Positions 1 through 5,637 are shown, counted from the first letter of the stretch. The stretch: 7,473 nt of DNA from Deltaproteobacteria bacterium RIFCSPLOWO2_02_56_12 (GCA_001799045.1 MGRY01000042.1:1-7473), one strand, 5' to 3'. A program made the numbers and translations. The notes: generated by a model not told the origin, from the sequence alone.

Positions 1-875
1 GTTCCTGGATGTTTGTGCCCGGGCACAGGCAGCGGATGATTGATAAAGGGCTGGAACTCAATACCGATGTCATCATGCTGGATATCGAAGACGGGGTGGC
101 GCCGAGCGAAAAAGACACGGCGCGAAAGCTCATTAGCGAAGCTCTGGGCCGCGCGCGGCTGCCGAGCTGTCCGGCCCGTTTTGTGCGCATCAACGCCATC
201 GGTCATCCACGCATGGACGCGGACCTGGAAGCGGTCGTGCGTCCGGGTCTCGACGGTTTGGTATTGCCCAAAGTGGAGACTGCGGCGGATGTTCTCAAAG
301 TAGAAGCGATCCTGAACCAGCGTGAGCCCGCGCTGAACATCGAACGCGGCAGTGTGAAGCTCCTGGTCGCTATCGAGAGCCCGCAGGGGCTTCTTAATGC
401 CGCGGCGATTGCGGCTTGTTCTGCGCGCGTCATCGGGTTGATGTTCGGGGCGGAAGACTTTGGCCGGGAGCTTGGACTGCCGACGTCGCGCGAAGGCGAG
501 GCGCGCGACATGCTCTATGCCCGCTCTGCCATGGTGGTGGCCGCGGCTTCCGCCCATGTCCAGGCGGTGGACGGGGTGTGGGTGGATTTGAAAGACACCG
601 AAGGGCTGTGGAATTTCGCCCGGCAGTCGCGCCGTCTGGGTTTTTCCGGCATGTCCTTGATTCACCCGTCGCAGATCGATCCGATCAATAGCGTCTTCAG
701 CCCGACCCCGGAAGAGATCAACTACGCCCAGCAAGTGGTCAAGGCCTACGAGGAGGCGGTCGCTCGGGGTGACGGCTCCATCTCTCTTGGGGGACAGTTG
801 ATTGACCGGCCGATCGTCGAACGCGCCCGCCGCACGCTCGAGATGGCGAAGATGTTGGAAAGAAGAGCGTATTGA
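1..875 (+). CDS. CitE-like CoA-ester lyase (HpcH/HpaI aldolase family), 5'-truncated by the window edge
   Basis: Member of the HpcH/HpaI aldolase / citrate lyase beta-subunit family, TIM-barrel enzymes that split or form acyl-CoA esters (malyl-CoA, citramalyl-CoA, citryl groups) with Mg2+ in the cytoplasm. Numbering from the ATG at position 9: a start-like MFVPGH segment at 1-6, MLDIEDGV at 23-30, RINA at 60-63 (substrate Arg), LPKVE at 86-90, AIESPQG at 121-127 (Mg-binding Glu123), GAEDFGRELG at 147-156 (Mg-binding Asp150) and a late IHPSQI motif. The frame is open upstream of the ATG and reads Ser-Trp before it. Family members usually have a short N-terminal stretch ending in RS-W/L-LFVPG, so the true start probably lies outside the window and the ATG is internal. 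It ends with TGA, 20 bases before the hydrolase gene, suggesting co-transcription. The exact substrate cannot be told; stand-alone proteins of this type are often citramalyl- or malyl-CoA lyases. Confidence 0.9.
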   Translation, partial: SWMFVPGHRQRMIDKGLELNTDVIMLDIEDGVAPSEKDTARKLISEALGRARLPSCPARFVRINAIGHPRMDADLEAVVRPGLDGLVLPKVETAADVLKVEAILNQREPALNIERGSVKLLVAIESPQGLLNAAAIAACSARVIGLMFGAEDFGRELGLPTSREGEARDMLYARSAMVVAAASAHVQAVDGVWVDLKDTEGLWNFARQSRRLGFSGMSLIHPSQIDPINSVFSPTPEEINYAQQVVKAYEEAVARGDGSISLGGQLIDRPIVERARRTLEMAKMLERRAY

Positions 876-895
876 TAGAAAAGGGCTACTAAGGC

Positions 896-1723
896 ATGGA
901 CTCAAAGCGGCAAACTCGCTCCTTACAACACATCCGTCACTTCACGGCGGCCAATCCGGGATACCTGACGCTCCAGGGAACCAACCAGTATCTCCTGGGC
1001 CGGGAGGAGATTACCGTCATCGACGTCGCCCTTCCCGGGGCGGAAAACATCGACGGGATCCTCGAGCAGGTCGAGCGTATGGGGGGAAAGAGAATCGAAA
1101 AGATTCTCCTGACCCATATTCATAGAGACCACTGCGGTGGGGCGCTGGCGCTCAAGAAGCGCGCCGGGGCGAAGCTGGGTATTTCTAACTTGCGCGCTGG
1201 ATACCTGGGCGGGGAAGATTTTACTTACGCGAGCGGCGACCGGATTCCTTATGACGGCGGGGAGTTGACCGTCGTTCATACGCCGGGACATGAGTCCAGC
1301 CACTGCTGTTTCTACCAGCCTCGGCAGGAAATCCTCTTTACGGGCGACCATATTCTCGGCCAGGGGACTACGGTGATCCCGCCGCCGGATGGGGACATGG
1401 AGTCGTACATAAAATCGCTGGAGAAGCTGCTTGAGCTAAGGATTCGTCTGCTGCTGCCAGGCCATGGCCCGGCGATTCATGACCCCTATGGAAAGATCCG
1501 GGAATACATTGAACACCGACTGATGCGCGAGCAAGAGGTCCTTGAGTCTTTACGGAAAGGCGTTCATACGATCCCGTCCATCGCGGCCAGGATCTACACC
1601 GAACTTGCCGCGCCTCTCGTGCCCTTTTCCCAGCTCTCTGTCGAGGCCCACCTGGTCAAGTTGGCCAAGGAGCGACGAGTGGTTAAGGAAGGGGAGCGCT
1701 ACTTCTTGACGGAGAAGGCTTGA
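896..1723 (+). CDS. Metallo-beta-lactamase-fold hydrolase, LACTB2-like, with C-terminal winged-helix region
   Basis: Soluble two-metal hydrolase of the MBL superfamily, 275 aa, no signal peptide. The metal-binding set is complete: THIHRDH at 73-79 (H74, H76, D78, H79), H132 in HTPGHES, D151 in FTGDH and H190 in LPGHGP. The N-terminal ANPGYLTLQGTNQYLLG segment, the ILGQGTTVIPPPDGDM stretch after D151 and a helical C-terminal domain of about 75 residues (200-275) fit the LACTB2 / beta-lactamase-like-2 subgroup. That family includes an RNA endonuclease and many uncharacterised thioesterase- or glyoxalase-like enzymes; there is no reason to infer antibiotic resistance. An in-frame TAA at 890-892 rules out an earlier start; AAAAGGG at 879-885 is a usable ribosome site about 10 bases ahead. 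It follows the CoA-ester lyase gene closely, so an acyl-CoA or thioester-related substrate is possible but only inferred. Its last 25 bases overlap the convergent lipoprotein gene. Confidence 0.9.
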   Translation: MDSKRQTRSLQHIRHFTAANPGYLTLQGTNQYLLGREEITVIDVALPGAENIDGILEQVERMGGKRIEKILLTHIHRDHCGGALALKKRAGAKLGISNLRAGYLGGEDFTYASGDRIPYDGGELTVVHTPGHESSHCCFYQPRQEILFTGDHILGQGTTVIPPPDGDMESYIKSLEKLLELRIRLLLPGHGPAIHDPYGKIREYIEHRLMREQEVLESLRKGVHTIPSIAARIYTELAAPLVPFSQLSVEAHLVKLAKERRVVKEGERYFLTEKA

Positions 1724-3078
1724 GGGCTTCTTCCGGCAAGATCAAGCGGCTCTGGCTCGGCTCCCGTCTCCAGGTCGTTCCAGATAGTCCCGGCAATCTC
1801 CGCCGAGCGAGGCGCCGGGATGCCGTCTAAGAAAAGGACAAAGTGGTCTTTGATTTGGAGAAGCAGCGAGCGATTGCTTTTTGGCGGGGATATTAGAACG
1901 TCGACGCCTGATTGTGAGGACTCCAGAGAAAAACCATGGCGTCGCTCAAGCGCTCTTCGATAACTCCCATAGAACTCCCTGGCCTTTTCCCGATTGTCCC
2001 AGGCCGTGACCCAACCCAGCACCAGCTCTTCTCCTTGCCGGAAGGCTAGAAGGCTATCTCCACCCCATCCGGCGGCAGCTTGCCTGGCCTCTCCCTGGGA
2101 TAGGGTCTGGCTCAAAAGGCTCTGGATCAGAAACTCGCCGAGGGTCTCGTCCATGATCATTTTACCTCTGAAAGGGCGGATCAAACCCCAGGGCGTAATC
2201 CGGACAGGGTCGTGCCTCTTAACGTAATACTTCTCCGGATGGAGGATCTGCGCGGTGGAGAGAGGGGGATGCTGAAAAAGGGAGTTGACCCCCTCCCAGC
2301 CTTTGACGGCATAGGCCCATGAGACAAACTCGCCTCCCTGAAGGTATTGAAAGGCTACCTCTTGGCGCAAGAGTTCCGGGAAGCGGGAAAGCTCCTTGTC
2401 TATTTGAGCCGGCAAACCTCTGAGACCTCTCAACCCGTTGACGATTTTCTGTCTGTTTTCTTGAGGAGCGCCCATGAGGTGGGCTAGCGTTACCAGGAGG
2501 GCGTCTCCCTCTCTCAAGGCACGCAGGGTCAGTCTCGAGTCCCCGGTGTTTCTATTCCTGATTTTTTCCTCCCAATTAAAATGTTGCTCTTGCAGGATAT
2601 GGGTAAGCGCCTGGACGAGCAGGATTTGTTTGGTCGCGTCCTCACGCGTCGGGGACGAGCCCGGGAAGGTGAGGCCTGGCTTCCAGGGCCCCTTCGGCAG
2701 AAAAATGGTTTTTCCACGGGAGTCCTGGTGCATGCCTTGATAGAAAAGGCGCAGATCCAGTAGGGTCTTGGCCAGATCGGTAGCCTCGGGCAGCAGGCCT
2801 AAACGGGCGTATACCCGTGCCGTCTGTTGAAGATTTTCCTGGCCGTACTCTTCCCAAAGGGATTTTTCCAGAATGGCTCGAATCGCCTCTATCGATGTGG
2901 TTTCCAGATAGACCTCGCGCTGAAAAGAGAGTCCCCTGATGCGAGCGACCCTCTGTTTGAGTTCCTCAAAAGAGAGAGAGGAAGGCGAGGAGATCTCGAA
3001 GCCCGTCTCTGCGCAGCCGGATAGAAGCAAACAAAAACTCAAAAGGGACCACTGCGCAAAAGACCGTCTCCTGCGCAC
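1699..3078 (-). CDS. Lipoprotein of an HExxH metallopeptidase-like family with a degenerated zinc motif
   Basis: Predicted lipoprotein, 459 aa: basic N-terminus (MRRRR), hydrophobic stretch 10-20 and lipobox LLSGC with Cys22. The mature part resembles a loosely described group of secreted or surface proteins (Hvo_1808-like, from memory) carrying HELTHALQDQHF, then EGDA, LGE and AAxGWGGD. Here these appear as QALTHILQEQHF at 156-167, REGDA at 189-193, LGEF at 313-316 and AAAGWGGD at 334-341, in the same order. The zinc motif HExxH reads Q156-A-L-T-H160: first His and catalytic Glu are both lost, so the protein is probably not an active metallopeptidase. Start is GTG (3078-3076), 3 bases after the rlpA stop, with GGAG inside the rlpA end as ribosome site, implying translational coupling. 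The C-terminus has no motif I recognise. Family resemblance is moderately sure; function is unknown, perhaps a binding or scaffold role in the envelope. Confidence 0.8.
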   Translation of the reverse strand: MRRRRSFAQWSLLSFCLLLSGCAETGFEISSPSSLSFEELKQRVARIRGLSFQREVYLETTSIEAIRAILEKSLWEEYGQENLQQTARVYARLGLLPEATDLAKTLLDLRLFYQGMHQDSRGKTIFLPKGPWKPGLTFPGSSPTREDATKQILLVQALTHILQEQHFNWEEKIRNRNTGDSRLTLRALREGDALLVTLAHLMGAPQENRQKIVNGLRGLRGLPAQIDKELSRFPELLRQEVAFQYLQGGEFVSWAYAVKGWEGVNSLFQHPPLSTAQILHPEKYYVKRHDPVRITPWGLIRPFRGKMIMDETLGEFLIQSLLSQTLSQGEARQAAAGWGGDSLLAFRQGEELVLGWVTAWDNREKAREFYGSYRRALERRHGFSLESSQSGVDVLISPPKSNRSLLLQIKDHFVLFLDGIPAPRSAEIAGTIWNDLETGAEPEPLDLAGRSPQAFSVKK

Positions 3079-3093
3079 CGCCTATTTCTCCAT
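3076..3093 (-). promoter_or_regulatory. Ribosome site of the lipoprotein gene, inside the rlpA 3' end
   Basis: On the minus strand the end of rlpA reads ATG-GAG-AAA-TAG, then GCG and the GTG start of the lipoprotein. The GGAG about 9 bases before the GTG is the only candidate ribosome site and lies within rlpA codons. No ATG is available nearby, so the GTG start is preferred. Ribosomes ending rlpA could reinitiate directly. Confidence 0.6.
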
Positions 3094-3753
3094 GATGATG
3101 ATGGGGAAGCCCTTGCGCGCCAATTGCTGGGCGTGTCCTTCGGCATCGCGGCGATTGGAAAAGGTTCCCAGTTGAACCCGATAATAGATGGTGTCCTTGC
3201 CGTGAACCGGGACGATCGAGACCTCAGAAGCCTGCGAATAAATTTTGAGCAACTGCTCCTTTAGTCTCTGGGCGTTATCGAGATCGATAAAAGAGCCGGC
3301 CTGGAGGGTATAATCCAGGCTCTGACGGATGGTGTGGATTTTGTAAGGGCCGCTGTCGATCACTTCAATGCGCACCGGGATCGTTCCCGGGCCGATCATC
3401 CCCAGCGTTCTCGCCGCACCATAAGAGAGGTCAAGGATTCTCCCTTTGGCGAACGGCCCGCGGTCGTTGATGGTGACCTCGGTGGATCTTCCGTTATCCA
3501 GGTCGGTAACCATGACGCGCGTGCCAAGCGGCAGGGTTTGATGGGCCGCGGTCAGTTCGTTCTGATTGTAGATCACCCCGCTGGCTGTAGGCCGGCCATG
3601 AAACCCCGGCCCGTACCACGAAGCGATTCCCGTCTGGCTGGCGCCGCTCTCGGCTGAAGGGGGAGCGGGCACCTTGACCTTCGTCGGAGGTAAAGAACAG
3701 GCGACGAAGGAAAGGTTAAAGGAGATGAGCAGAACGGCGATGCTTCGGATCAT
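3082..3753 (-). CDS. rlpA: RlpA-like lipoprotein: double-psi beta-barrel plus SPOR domain
   Basis: RlpA proteins are outer-membrane lipoproteins that bind denuded septal peptidoglycan through SPOR and, in Pseudomonas, cleave it as lytic transglycosylases. The protein is 223 aa: signal peptide 1-18 with lipobox FVAC (Cys19), a short Pro/Ser linker, the double-psi barrel at about 41-133 (ASWYGPGFHGRPTASG at 44-59, TAAH at 68-71, NGRS at 87-90, INDRGPF at 95-101, DLSYGAA at 108-114) and a C-terminal SPOR domain at about 146-221 (YTLQAGSF and YRVQLGTF repeats). By spacing to P. aeruginosa RlpA (E120, H131, D157), H71 and D97 are present, but the Glu position is V60, so activity is uncertain. The start is ATG; no good Shine-Dalgarno is seen, and a TATAAT box lies only about 10 bases upstream. 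It probably forms an operon with the lipoprotein gene that follows after 3 bases. Confidence 0.93.
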   Translation of the reverse strand: MIRSIAVLLISFNLSFVACSLPPTKVKVPAPPSAESGASQTGIASWYGPGFHGRPTASGVIYNQNELTAAHQTLPLGTRVMVTDLDNGRSTEVTINDRGPFAKGRILDLSYGAARTLGMIGPGTIPVRIEVIDSGPYKIHTIRQSLDYTLQAGSFIDLDNAQRLKEQLLKIYSQASEVSIVPVHGKDTIYYRVQLGTFSNRRDAEGHAQQLARKGFPIIIMEK

Positions 3754-3763
3754 CAGGCATCTT

Positions 3764-3769
3764 ATTATA
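3764..3769 (-). promoter_or_regulatory. Candidate -10 box of the rlpA promoter
   Basis: A perfect TATAAT reads on the minus strand 10 bases ahead of the rlpA ATG (3753). With a usual 6-7 base offset, transcription would begin near 3757, giving a 5' leader of only about 4 bases, close to leaderless. The -35 region at 17-base spacing (3787-3792, TTTCGT) is poor. It may be chance, or the gene may rely on readthrough from the hydroxylase gene, since no terminator is visible between them. Confidence 0.4.
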
Positions 3770-3871
3770 CAGAAGTGGGGGATAGGACGAAAGGGGGACT
3801 TTCCTTCGAAGTTAGGCCCTTGGTCCGGGCAGGGTTCGAGGAGAAAGGCCTTATGCAGAGCGCTTTTTAAC

Positions 3872-4450
3872 CTAAGAGCGAATCTGCCCCATAGTCGGCG
3901 TAAGGGTTAACGTTCTTCTCCGCCGCTCCGGAACCGCGATTCTATCTCTGGCAGGAACCAGCGTTCCAAAGACAAGGTCCGCCAGAGGCAAGACTACGTT
4001 TAGGTTGTTATAGTGTCGCTTGTGGTGCATGTGGTGATGGGAGTCAAGCCAGGAAAACCATGCCGTCTTCTCAATCCAACGTTCCTTCGGCACATGCATG
4101 CAGAAATGGAGATACTCGTAAAGGAAGTAATAGAGGCCGAGGGCCGCCATCCCGCCAAAGAAAATGTTCATCTGGAGAAGATCCTGGATCCAAAGAAGCA
4201 AGGGGACATGCAGACCGAGAATCAGGGGCGCGTTCCACCAAGCGAAGCGAACCTTTTTGAGATCCTCGTCGTGCGTGAGGAAATAGGTCGGCCCCGAACG
4301 GAAGATACCGTGGTGGATCAAGGCATGGGACTTAAATGGATACGACCAGATGGGCTGGTGCATCAAAAACCGGTGCAGAACCCATTCGAAAAAACTGGCG
4401 TAAAAAAAAAGAGATATAAACCCGGCAACCTCGGTAAAATGAAATGTCAT
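3872..4450 (-). CDS. Membrane fatty-acid hydroxylase / sterol desaturase superfamily protein
   Basis: Small integral membrane di-iron oxygenase-type protein, 192 aa from the ATG at 4450. The histidine clusters typical of the superfamily (Pfam FA_hydroxylase type) are all present: HRFLMH at 26-31, HALIHHG at 42-48, LHFCMH at 114-119 and HHHMHHKRH at 138-146, followed by the usual NNLNVVLPLADLVFGTL tail at 148-164. Hydrophobic segments lie near 8-25, 72-88 and 96-115. Members hydroxylate or desaturate fatty acids, sterols, carotenoids or hopanoid-like lipids using O2; the substrate here is not readable. The frame can be extended 8 codons to a TTG at 4474, but that has no ribosome site, whereas AAAGGGA sits 4-5 bases before the ATG. 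The gene is isolated from the RNA-binding-protein gene by a terminator and should have its own promoter. No terminator is seen between it and rlpA, so it could feed transcription into rlpA. Confidence 0.87.
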   Translation of the reverse strand: MTFHFTEVAGFISLFFYASFFEWVLHRFLMHQPIWSYPFKSHALIHHGIFRSGPTYFLTHDEDLKKVRFAWWNAPLILGLHVPLLLWIQDLLQMNIFFGGMAALGLYYFLYEYLHFCMHVPKERWIEKTAWFSWLDSHHHMHHKRHYNNLNVVLPLADLVFGTLVPARDRIAVPERRRRTLTLTPTMGQIRS

Positions 4451-4474
4451 TTTTCCCTTTCGCTTCTCCTGCAA

Positions 4475-4504
4475 AAATTACTGCATGCTGAGCCCGCAGC
4501 ACAA
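4475..4504 (-). promoter_or_regulatory. Weak sigma-70 promoter candidate for the hydroxylase gene
   Basis: On the minus strand TTGTGC (4504-4499) is separated by 18 bases from TAATTT (4480-4475), about 25 bases before the ATG. Both hexamers are poor matches. It is proposed mainly because the gene needs a start of transcription between the upstream terminator (ending near 4522) and its ATG at 4450. Confidence 0.25.
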
Positions 4505-4521
4505 TGAGGCATTAATAAAAT

Positions 4522-4559
4522 AAAAAGGGGAGCGAACCGACCCGTCGCTCCCCCTTTTT
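4522..4559 (-). terminator. Rho-independent terminator of the RNA-binding protein gene
   Basis: A 9-bp GC-rich stem, GGGGAGCGA (4527-4535) with TCGCTCCCC (4545-4553), is extended by A5/T5 arms around a single extra C. The loop is about 9 bases. On the minus strand it lies 24 bases after the RRM gene stop and ends in CCCCTTTTTATTTT. The symmetrical A/T arms would also let it work on plus-strand transcripts. It separates the RRM gene from the hydroxylase gene. Confidence 0.88.
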
Positions 4560-4582
4560 ATGACTATTTCAAAACGATCAGA

Positions 4583-4906
4583 CTACCAGCGGTTATTACG
4601 CCCGCCGCCACCGCCACTCCGACCCCCCCCACCGCTACCGCCCCCGCCGTCGCGTCTGGCCATAGGTTTGGCCTCATTGACGACCAGGGTGCGTCCGTCC
4701 AGCTGGGTCCCGTTCAAGGCCTCGATCGCCTTTTGGGCCTCGGACCCGGAACCCATCTCCACGAAGCCGAAGCCCCGTGACTGACCGGTGAATTTATCCG
4801 CGATCACCTTGGCCGATTCGACGGTCCCGTGAGCTGCGAATAGTTCTTGCAGTTGCCCTTCCGTTGCTGAATAAGGCAATCCGCCAACATACAATTTATT
4901 ACCCAT
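4583..4906 (-). CDS. RNA-binding protein: single RRM domain with glycine-rich tail
   Basis: Small cytoplasmic RNA-binding protein, 107 aa. One RRM spans about 3-80: RNP2 is LYVGGL at 5-10 and RNP1 is RGFGFVEM at 44-51, with the three aromatic/ring positions (Y6, F46, F48) that stack on RNA bases intact. The tail (85-107) is glycine-rich with Arg/Asn and ends in Trp, the layout of cyanobacterial Rbp and plant glycine-rich cold-shock RNA-binding proteins; similar genes occur in many proteobacteria and Nitrospirota. An AAGGAGG ribosome site stands 6 bases before the ATG, so the start is secure. It has its own consensus promoter about 200 bases upstream and its own terminator, so it is a single-gene unit. 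Known relatives are often cold- or stress-induced and act on mRNA; that role here is inference. The tail is coded by G-rich repeats including an 8-G run. Confidence 0.93.
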   Translation of the reverse strand: MGNKLYVGGLPYSATEGQLQELFAAHGTVESAKVIADKFTGQSRGFGFVEMGSGSEAQKAIEALNGTQLDGRTLVVNEAKPMARRDGGGGSGGGGRSGGGGGRNNRW

Positions 4907-5106
4907 GTTCTCCTCCTTAATGAGAGAATGTTGATGTCTTTTACCCTGGGAAGCTGACCACTAATGGGAGCAGAACATGGGGAACGTAAAGACTGGAACC
5001 ACGCTCTGGTCGGTTTATCCTTTTTAGGTATCGTTTCGCAAGGGGAGACTGATTGGGCCTTCACCGTTTTCTTTTCCTCTTTCAGAAGGCCGTATACTGA
5101 AGAAGA
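4907..5106 (-). other. Predicted leader (5' UTR) of the RRM gene, about 200 nt
   Basis: The distance from the predicted transcription start (near 5106) to the ATG is about 200 bases. The stretch holds no convincing gene. A GTG at 5064 opens a frame of 86 codons that runs past the RRM start into that gene, with only a distant GAGG as ribosome site; it looks incidental, though a short upstream frame could matter for control. I recognise no known riboswitch class. Confidence 0.5.
4908..4928 (-). promoter_or_regulatory. Hairpin enclosing the ribosome site of the RRM gene
   Basis: On the minus strand TTCTCTC (4928-4922) can pair with GAGGAGAA (4915-4908) with one bulged G, leaving a 6-base ATTAAG loop. 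The 3' arm and loop contain the AAGGAGG Shine-Dalgarno. Folding would hide the ribosome site, which fits post-transcriptional control in a gene with a long leader. The stem is short and AU-containing, so its stability is uncertain. Confidence 0.45.
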
Positions 5107-5112
5107 AATTTG

Positions 5113-5141
5113 ACTATACGTTGATTTTAACCTTGTGTCAA
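5113..5141 (-). promoter_or_regulatory. Consensus sigma-70 promoter of the RRM gene
   Basis: On the minus strand a perfect TTGACA (5141-5136) is followed by a 17-base spacer and TATAGT (5118-5113), a 5/6 match to the -10 consensus. It is the best promoter in the window. The -35 hexamer overlaps the TGA stop codon (5140-5138) of the upstream zinc-ribbon gene, so the RRM gene starts transcription right where the preceding gene ends. Confidence 0.8.
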
Positions 5142-5581
5142 CCCATCCTGCCCTTTTTCTGTAAGGATAGTTTTCGGGCTAAACGCTTTCGCTGCTTCAG
5201 GCATCGAGGCTGCTCGCCCGCACCCCGGCAGTCCAGGCAGGATGGGCAAATCCATCCCCCGCACTCGCAGCGACCCCCGGGTTTGTCTGCGAAGCCGGGC
5301 TTGGTCTTAAAAGATAAATGACAATGAGGACAGATGACCGCTGCGGCCCCTTCCAGAATTTCTAAATCCTCAGCGGGCGCGATCCGCCGCATCGGTTCCC
5401 CCTTAATAACCACACGATATTGGAACGTCTGCTTGGTGTTGAGCCTATCCAACATTGCTCCGCCCGCCGTGAAGCACGTCTTAATCTCAGTGATGCCGTC
5501 TATCCGCCCTTCATAGCCTGTCACCTTATGCCGGATCAGTGTGCCGTCTTGCAGTTTGACTTGAACTGGGGTTTCTGACAT
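5138..5581 (-). CDS. Unassigned protein: N-terminal beta-rich domain plus C-terminal cysteine-rich zinc-ribbon region
   Basis: I do not recognise this gene. It is 147 aa from the ATG at 5581; the frame also allows a GTG at 5596, but the AGGGAGG ribosome site lies between them and serves the ATG. Residues 7-77 look like a compact beta-rich domain (KLQDGTLIRHKVTGYEGRIDG, then FQYRVVIKGEPMRRIAPAEDLEIL), reminiscent of small SH3/Tudor-like barrels. The rest is cysteine-rich: CPHC at 84-87, CEC at 105-107, CPSCLDC at 112-118 and C127, eight cysteines that suggest two zinc sites. A lysine/arginine-rich tail ends the protein (RKRLARKLSLQKKGR at 131-145). A nucleic-acid or ribosome-related role is plausible from the basic tail, zinc ribbons and neighbours (sigma factor, RRM protein), but is inference. 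An intrinsic terminator sits just before its ribosome site. Confidence 0.82.
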   Translation of the reverse strand: MSETPVQVKLQDGTLIRHKVTGYEGRIDGITEIKTCFTAGGAMLDRLNTKQTFQYRVVIKGEPMRRIAPAEDLEILEGAAAVICPHCHLSFKTKPGFADKPGGRCECGGWICPSCLDCRGAGEQPRCLKQRKRLARKLSLQKKGRMG

Positions 5582-5596
5582 ATCGCCCTCCCTCAC

Positions 5597-5637
5597 TCAA
5601 AATAAAAAGCCTCCGGCTCGTTTAAAGCTCAGAGGCT
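5597..5637 (-). terminator. Intrinsic terminator between the small-protein gene and the zinc-ribbon gene, possible attenuator
   Basis: On the minus strand AGCCTCT (5637-5631) pairs with GGAGGCT (5614-5608); an inner GCT/AGC stem may extend it. The hairpin is followed at once by TTTTTATTTT. It is well placed to end the sigma-factor/small-protein transcript. However, the T-run finishes only about 16 bases before the zinc-ribbon ATG, leaving no room for a promoter in between, so transcripts that reach that gene must pass through it. Confidence 0.75.

Noticed and set aside
923..1351. 142-codon minus-strand frame opposite the MBL-fold gene
   Set aside because: Antisense shadow; the plus strand carries the full metal-binding motif set.
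896..1723. True beta-lactamase / resistance gene
   Set aside because: No signal peptide, and the sequence fits LACTB2-like housekeeping hydrolases next to a CoA-ester lyase.
3826..3852. GGGTTCGAG resembling a tRNA T-arm between rlpA and the hydroxylase gene
   Set aside because: The flanks do not form the 5-bp T stem and no acceptor, D or anticodon arm is present; no tRNA or attachment-site remnant can be supported.
3811..3862. Imperfect AGGCC/GGCCT inverted repeat after the hydroxylase gene as a terminator
   Set aside because: The arms need a bulge, the loop is long and no T-run follows on the minus strand.
4013..4507. 164-codon plus-strand frame opposite the hydroxylase gene
   Set aside because: Antisense shadow of a gene with clear histidine motifs; no ribosome site and no recognisable protein features.
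4804..5064. 86-codon frame on the minus strand from a GTG in the RRM leader into the RRM gene
   Set aside because: It overlaps the start of a certain gene in another frame, has only a distant GAGG as ribosome site and shows no domain-like composition. It is at most a chance upstream frame.
4907..5106. Known riboswitch (for example a c-di-GMP-I/GEMM type) in the RRM leader
   Set aside because: The conserved core sequences I know for that class are absent; only the ribosome-site hairpin can be supported.
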